Assembly (NCBI GenBank): GCA_024398475.1
Contig: JAKSJB010000020.1
Span: 1-36,230, forward strand
Length of the DNA: 36,230 bases
Source: Bacteroidaceae bacterium
GTDB lineage: Bacteria; Bacteroidota; Bacteroidia; Bacteroidales; Bacteroidaceae
Reading direction: 5' to 3'
This document shows, one piece after another, positions 32,722-36,230 of this stretch. The number at the start of each line of letters is the position of its first letter. Positions within the stretch are counted from its first letter, which is position 1. The notes below the pieces were generated by a model that saw only the letters and a list, made by a program, of their open reading frames with translations, did no database searches and was not told the origin of the DNA. The position numbers and the translations under genes were made by a program.

Positions 32722-32973
32722 TCAAATATCGTAAGGGAATACGGCATTGTTTTCAAGTATTGGCGGATTTTTGCCAAACATCATAAAACATCTAACTTCT
32801 GTCAGAATATTACAGCCTTCAAATGTCCCACCACCGATACTGATGACATTCTTAGGAATTGTGATGGGAGTCAGCCTCTTGCAACCGCTGAATGCCCTGA
32901 ATCCTATACTTATTACCGAATCAGGCAGTTTGAATGAATCTATATTGTATACAATAACGTCGTTTTGTAGACT
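32722..32973 (-). pseudogene. Fragment of a BspA-type leucine-rich-repeat gene
   Basis: The minus-strand frame ending at TGA 32724-32722 encodes about two BspA/LRR_5 repeats: FKLPDSVISIGFRAFSGC, KRLTPITIPKNVISIGGGTF, then EGCNILTEVRC, finishing with NPPILENNAVFPYDI. The periodic pattern L-P-x-S-V-x-x-I-G-x-x-A-F-x-G-C is diagnostic. The frame is closed upstream by a TAA and has no plausible ATG or signal peptide, so this is the 3' remnant of a surface LRR gene. The acetyltransferase terminator sits directly at its upstream edge. An opposite-strand open frame over the same region is a shadow. Confidence 0.8.
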
Positions 32974-32983
32974 CGTTTAAACG

Positions 32984-33014
32984 AAAAATGCAGCAGGGGT
33001 CTGCTGCATTTTTT
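32984..33014 (-). terminator. Strong intrinsic terminator after the thrS-acetyltransferase unit
   Basis: AAAAATGCAGCAG (32984-32996) pairs perfectly with CTGCTGCATTTTT (33001-33013) around a 4-nt loop; on the minus strand the stem ends in a T run. It begins immediately after the acetyltransferase stop at 33016. Confidence 0.92.
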
Positions 33015-33015
33015 G

Positions 33016-33615
33016 TTATTTGATGAATCCGACTTTGTCGGCTTCCGTTATCTGCTTGATGACTCGGCAGGGATTGCCTGCTGCAAGTGTGCGTGGCGGT
33101 ATGTCGTGGGTTACGATGCTTCCGCAGCCTATGACTGCGCCTTCACCTATGGTTACTCCTGCCATGATTTTCACGTCACCTGCTATCCATGCCTTGTCGC
33201 CTATGGTGATGCGTCCGCCGATGAGGGCTCCCTGGGCGCGTTCTTCGGGGTCAAGGCTGTGGTTGGCGCTGTACATGCCGACATTGGGTCCGATGAGTAC
33301 GTGGTTGCCTATTGTGATGCGTGAGCAGTCGAGCAGTACGGCTCCGAAGTTGATGTATACGTCGTTGCCGATGTAGATGTTCTTGCCGAATTCGCATGTG
33401 AAGTTGGGTTCCACATATACGTTCTCTCCAATGCTTCCGAAGAGTTGTGTGAGCAGTTGTCTGCGTTCTTCGGGCTGTTCGTCTGTTGTCTGGTTGAACT
33501 GCTTGAAGATGTTCTTTGCTGCTACTCGGCGGTTGAAGAGGTCTTCGTCGAAGTCGTCGTATATCATGTCGCGCTGCATCTTTTCCCATGCAGAGAGGTT
33601 CTCGCCCTGTTCCAT
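33016..33615 (-). CDS. Hexapeptide-repeat sugar O-acetyltransferase (maltose/galactoside type)
   Basis: A 199-residue left-handed beta-helix acetyltransferase. The N-terminal Mac domain (EKMQRDMIYDDFDEDLFNRRVAAKNIFKQFN) is followed by hexapeptide coils (GNDVYINFGAVLLDCSRITIG, NHVLIGPNVGMYSANHSLD with the catalytic histidine, ITIGDKAWIAGDVKIMAGVTIG, EGAVIGCGSIVTHDIPP). Such enzymes acetylate maltose, galactosides or related sugars with acetyl-CoA. The length matches the Maa/LacA family. It lies 18 bp after thrS with a shared strong terminator and is probably co-transcribed with it, an odd partnership, since infC and ribosomal protein genes often follow thrS. Confidence 0.92.
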   Translation of the reverse strand: MEQGENLSAWEKMQRDMIYDDFDEDLFNRRVAAKNIFKQFNQTTDEQPEERRQLLTQLFGSIGENVYVEPNFTCEFGKNIYIGNDVYINFGAVLLDCSRITIGNHVLIGPNVGMYSANHSLDPEERAQGALIGGRITIGDKAWIAGDVKIMAGVTIGEGAVIGCGSIVTHDIPPRTLAAGNPCRVIKQITEADKVGFIK

Positions 33616-33633
33616 GTGTGTGTGGATTCCGAG

Positions 33634-35583
33634 TTAGAATTCTTCTGTCATCTTCCTTACTTCGTCCTGAATCTTCTTTGCGAAGTCTTCCATCGACATT
33701 GTTTCCTGTGCTCCCTGTTCGCCTTGCTTGCGTACGTTTACGGTTCCGTCGGCTGCTTCCTTCTCGCCTACGATGAGGAGGTATGGGATGTGCTTGAGTT
33801 CGTTGTCGCGGATCTTTCGTCCTATCTTCTCGTTGCGCTCATCGACGATGGTGCGTACGTCCTGCTGGTTGAGGTATTCTGCTACCTTGTTGGCGTAGTC
33901 GTTGAACTTCTCTGATATTGGGAGTACTACTACCTGGTCTGGTGTGAGCCACAATGGGAAGTGTCCGGCTGTGTGCTCTATGAGTACTGCTACGAAGCGT
34001 TCCATACTTCCGAACGGTGCTCGGTGGATCATTACTGGACGGTGCTTCTCGTTGTCGGCTCCCGTGTATTCGAGCTTGAATCGTTCTGGGAGGTTGTAGT
34101 CTACCTGGATTGTTCCGAGTTGCCAGCGGCGTCCGAGTGCGTCCTTTATCATGAAGTCGAGTTTAGGTCCGTAGAATGCTGCTTCTCCGGTTTCCTCGTG
34201 TGCTGGAAGTCCCTTTTCCTTACATGCCTCGATTATGGCGTTCTGGGCTTCTTCCCATATTTCGTCGGAACCGATGTACTTCTCTGTGTTGTTTGGGTCA
34301 CGGAGTGATATCTGTGCTTCGAATTCCTTGAAGTCGAGTGCCTTGAAGATGATGTTGATGATGTCCATCACGCGGAGGAATTCTCCCTTCACTTGGTCGG
34401 GACGGCAGAAGATGTGTGCGTCGTCCTGTGTGAATGAGCGTACGCGTGTGAGTCCGTGGAGTTCTCCGCTCTGTTCGTAGCGGTATACTGTTCCGAATTC
34501 TGCTATTCGTACTGGGAGGTCCTTGTATGAACGTGGTGTGTTGGCGTATACCATACAGTGGTGAGGACAGTTCATTGGCTTGAGCAGATAGACTTCTCCT
34601 TCTTCAGGTGTGGTGATTGGCTGGAAGGAGTCCTTGCCGTAGTGGTCCCAGTGGCCTGATGTCATGTAGAGACTCTTGCTGCCGATGTGTGGGGTGATTA
34701 CTTCCTGATAGCCGTACTTCTTCTGTATCTTGCGGAGGAATTCCTGAAGGCGCAGACGGAGGGCTGTTCCCTTTGGAAGCCACATTGGAAGTCCTTTTCC
34801 TACCTTGTCGGAGAAGAAGAAGAGTTCCATTTCCTTTCCTATCTTACGGTGGTCGCGCTTCTTGGCTTCTTCAAGTTTCTGGAGGTACTCGTCGAGCATC
34901 TTCTTCTTTGGGAACGAGATTCCGTAGATTCGGGTCATCATTGGTCGCTTCTCGTCGCCTCGCCAGTATGCTGCTGCCATTGACAGTACCTTGACTGCCT
35001 TGATTTCGGCTGTGCTTACGAGGTGTGGACCACGACAGAGGTCGGTGTAGTCGCCTTGTGTGTATGTGGTGATTGTTCCGTCTTCGAGTTCGCTGATGAG
35101 TTCGTTCTTGTAGGTCTGTCCTCTGTCGCCGAAGAACTTGAGTGCGTCGGCCTTGGTGATTTCCCTGCGTACGAGCAGTTCCTTCTTCTGCTGAAGTTCC
35201 TGCATCTTCTTTTCAATCTTTGGGAATTCTGCATCTGTGAGCTTCACGCCCTCTGGTGGCATTACGTCGTAGTAGAATCCGTTCTCGATTGCCGGTCCGA
35301 TTCCGAACTGTGTGCCTGGATAGAGTTCCTGCAATGCTTCTGCCATGAGGTGGGCACTTGTGTGCCAGAATGCGTGCTGTGCTTCTGGTGCGTCCCACTT
35401 GTAGAGGTTGATTGTTGCGTCTTCGTTGATTGGGCGGTTGAGTTCCACCTGCTCTCCGTTGACGCTGCAAGATAGTACTTCTGCTGCCAAACGTGGACTT
35501 ATGCTTTCTGCTACTTCTTGTGCGGTAACGCCAGCGTTGTATTCTTTCTGGCTACCATCTGGGAATGTAATCTTTATTGCCAT
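33634..35583 (-). CDS. thrS: Threonyl-tRNA synthetase
   Basis: A full-length 649-residue class II ThrRS. In order: TGS domain (1-62), editing (SAD) domain with [11 protein letters not shown] (H74/H78) and DLCRGPHL, catalytic core with motif 2 [26 protein letters not shown] and motif 3 [18 protein letters not shown], and a C-terminal anticodon-binding domain ([21 protein letters not shown]). It charges tRNA-Thr and clears mischarged Ser. The gene has an unusually long leader: a consensus promoter at 35995-36025 and about 400 nt of transcribed repeats (12 heptamers and 30 octamers) before the ATG at 35583. No T-box features were seen. It is followed by an acetyltransferase gene. Confidence 0.98.
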   Translation of the reverse strand: MAIKITFPDGSQKEYNAGVTAQEVAESISPRLAAEVLSCSVNGEQVELNRPINEDATINLYKWDAPEAQHAFWHTSAHLMAEALQELYPGTQFGIGPAIENGFYYDVMPPEGVKLTDAEFPKIEKKMQELQQKKELLVRREITKADALKFFGDRGQTYKNELISELEDGTITTYTQGDYTDLCRGPHLVSTAEIKAVKVLSMAAAYWRGDEKRPMMTRIYGISFPKKKMLDEYLQKLEEAKKRDHRKIGKEMELFFFSDKVGKGLPMWLPKGTALRLRLQEFLRKIQKKYGYQEVITPHIGSKSLYMTSGHWDHYGKDSFQPITTPEEGEVYLLKPMNCPHHCMVYANTPRSYKDLPVRIAEFGTVYRYEQSGELHGLTRVRSFTQDDAHIFCRPDQVKGEFLRVMDIINIIFKALDFKEFEAQISLRDPNNTEKYIGSDEIWEEAQNAIIEACKEKGLPAHEETGEAAFYGPKLDFMIKDALGRRWQLGTIQVDYNLPERFKLEYTGADNEKHRPVMIHRAPFGSMERFVAVLIEHTAGHFPLWLTPDQVVVLPISEKFNDYANKVAEYLNQQDVRTIVDERNEKIGRKIRDNELKHIPYLLIVGEKEAADGTVNVRKQGEQGAQETMSMEDFAKKIQDEVRKMTEEF

Positions 35584-35611
35584 GATTATATATTTATGTT
35601 TCCTTATTTAT

Positions 35612-35752
35612 GCCATTAGCCGTTAGCCATTAGCCATTGGCTTGCTGTCCGTTTTATTAGCCATTAGCCATTGGCCATTGGCCATTAGCTTGCCGTCCGT
35701 TTTAATGCCGTTAGCCATTAGCCGTTAGCCATTGGCTTGCCGTCCGGACGAA
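35612..35752 (-). repeat. Three 47-48 bp modules, each four heptamers plus a GTCCG linker
   Basis: Read on the plus strand: each module is four 7-mers of GCCATTA, GCCATTG or GCCGTTA (35612-35639, 35660-35687, 35707-35734) followed by a 18-20 bp linker starting GCTTGCYGTCCG (35640-35659, 35688-35706, 35735-35752). The third linker carries the palindrome GTCCGGAC and abuts the octamer array. It lies in the thrS leader, with the last heptamer 28 nt from the ATG on the sense strand. Confidence 0.9.
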
Positions 35753-35992
35753 TTATCGATTTATCGATTTCTCGATTTCTCGTTGACTCGTAGACTCGTA
35801 GACTTGTTGACTCGTAGACTCGAATTCTTGTTGACTCGTTGACTCGTAGACTCGTTGACTCGTTGACTCGTAGACTTGTTGACTCGTTGTCTCGTAGACT
35901 CGTTGTCTCGTTGACTCGTAGACTTGTTGACTCGTTGACTCGTAGACTTGTAGACTTGTTGACTCGAATTATCGAATTCTCGATTTTTCGAC
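35753..35992 (-). repeat. Array of 30 octamers in perfect register (240 bp) in the thrS leader
   Basis: On the plus strand the consensus is GACTCGTW with variants GACTTGTW, GTCTCGTW and, at both ends, TTATCGAW/TTCTCGAT. Every unit is exactly 8 bp from 35753 to 35992; positions 4-6 (TCG or TTG) are near invariant. On the thrS sense strand this reads AACGAGTC/AACAAGTC. The array begins within a few bases of the predicted transcription start. An open minus-strand frame across it (period of eight codons) has its ATG upstream of the promoter -7 box and is not credible as a gene. Confidence 0.92.
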
Positions 35993-35994
35993 GG

Positions 35995-36025
35995 CAAAGT
36001 TAATGATTTTTTTTCATTCGGCAAA
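35995..36025 (-). promoter_or_regulatory. Consensus Bacteroidetes promoter of thrS
   Basis: On the minus strand: TTTG (36025-36022), 19-bp spacer, TAACTTTG (36002-35995). This is an exact match to TTTG-N19-TAnnTTTG. The predicted transcription start is near 35988, at the edge of the octamer array, giving a leader of about 400 nt. Confidence 0.85.
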
Positions 36026-36031
36026 TCTTAA

Positions 36032-36047
36032 CCTGCATTATTGCAGG
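36032..36047 (-). terminator. Short hairpin after the KAEQKA-protein gene
   Basis: CCTGCA (36032-36037) and TGCAGG (36042-36047) form a perfect 6-bp stem with a TTAT loop, between the stop of the partial gene (36078) and the thrS promoter. The following T tract on the minus strand is interrupted (TTAAGATTTG), so termination would be weak. Confidence 0.45.
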
Positions 36048-36077
36048 GTGATGGGTGTGCAGGCTGTAGGTATGTCG

Positions 36078-36230
36078 TCAATTGAGATACTTGCTGAAGT
36101 CCACTACCTTGATTTCTGTGTCCTGTCTGCTCTTCTTCTTGCTTTGCTTTTCTGCCTTGGCTTTCTGCTCTGCCTTGGCTTTCTGCTCTGCCTTGGCTTC
36201 CTGCTCTGCCTTGGCTTTCTGCTCTGCCTT
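36078..36230 (-). CDS. C-terminus of a KAEQKA-repeat protein (partial)
   Basis: The minus strand is open from the window edge to TGA at 36080-36078. The visible 50 residues consist of four copies of the hexapeptide KAEQKA/KAEQEA, then KAEKQSKKKSRQDTEIKV and VDFSKYLN. At the DNA level this is an 18-bp tandem repeat (units of TCTGCCTTGGCTTTCTGC on the plus strand, 36158-36230) with one substitution. The alternating Lys/Ala/Glu/Gln pattern predicts a long charged helix. The N-terminal part is outside the window, so the protein cannot be identified; in related genomes a TPR protein often precedes thrS, but that is only a guess. Confidence 0.7.
   Translation of the reverse strand, partial: KAEQKAKAEQEAKAEQKAKAEQKAKAEKQSKKKSRQDTEIKVVDFSKYLN

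Noticed and set aside
32747..32980. Plus-strand 77-codon open frame
   Set aside because: The minus strand of the same DNA encodes clear leucine-rich repeats; the plus frame has no signal or family features.
33013..35626. Many plus-strand open frames of 60-165 codons
   Set aside because: All lie opposite thrS and the acetyltransferase, whose full-length conserved domains are unambiguous.
35753..35992. Possible CRISPR array
   Set aside because: Units are 8 bp with no unique spacers and no cas genes nearby.
35584..35994. T-box or amino-acid attenuator in the thrS leader
   Set aside because: No T-box consensus, antiterminator or terminator hairpin was visible; the leader consists of short repeats.
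35761..36024. 87-codon open frame on the minus strand reading through the octamer array (STSQRVNK-like repeats)
   Set aside because: Its ATG lies in the -33 region of the thrS promoter, upstream of the predicted transcript start; the openness results from the 24-bp (3x8) periodicity without stop codons.

Overview
This window looks like a chromosomal segment of a gut-type Bacteroidales bacterium (Bacteroides/Phocaeicola/Prevotella range; I cannot place it to species). The evidence is a MoxR/Bat aerotolerance operon, a TonB-dependent receptor plus PnuT behind a TPP riboswitch, a TonB receptor/DUF4249 lipoprotein pair, a DUF4421 protein, and promoters of the Bacteroidetes type (TTTG, about 19 bp, TAnnTTTG) with few purine-rich ribosome binding sites. 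No tRNA, rRNA, CRISPR array, integrase or transposase gene was seen.

Layout. 0.4-1.7 kb: a DUF4421 envelope protein. 2.0-12.0 kb (+): a long operon, moxR - DUF58 - BatD-like membrane protein - batA - batB/C fusion - batD/E fusion - PAP2 phosphatase - MurU-like nucleotidyltransferase. 12.0-18.6 kb (-): nhaA, two tandem AraC-family paralogues, a zinc-ribbon/FHA protein, secG, lptE and a sigma-54 activator without a receiver domain. 18.7-20.2 kb (+): a twin-ABC cytoplasmic ATPase. 20.27-23.2 kb (+): a TPP riboswitch controlling an outer-membrane receptor and PnuT (thiamine uptake). 23.3-26.3 kb (-): an AT-rich TonB receptor/DUF4249 pair lying between the intact pnuT 3' end and a second, degenerate copy of that 3' end. 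26.7-31.5 kb (-): an operon of a glycosyltransferase/HIT-like (DUF4922) protein, a SpoIID/LytB protein and an AmpG-like MFS permease, probably linked to peptidoglycan handling. 31.7-33.0 kb: two small orphan genes and a BspA-type leucine-rich-repeat remnant. 33.0-35.6 kb (-): a hexapeptide acetyltransferase and thrS. The right edge holds the C-terminus of a KAEQKA-repeat protein.

The most unusual signal is a dispersed family of short tandem repeats with fixed unit lengths: octamers (sense AACRAGTC), heptamers (sense YAATGGC; in one copy CGATAAC) and 11-mers (GTTACTGACTC). In three leaders (thrS, moxR, pnuT) the parts come in the same order relative to the gene: octamers, a CCGGAYGG-containing linker, heptamers (usually four), start codon. 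A weaker copy without the linker precedes the thiamine riboswitch. In the thrS leader the array reaches 30 octamers in perfect register over 240 bp, starting at the predicted transcription start, followed by three 47-48 bp heptamer modules. One block lies inside an ABC ATPase gene and another supplies the last codons and stop of the SpoIID gene. I do not recognise this as a described element and regard it as the best candidate for something new.

All assignments come from reading the sequence and translations; no database search was run.
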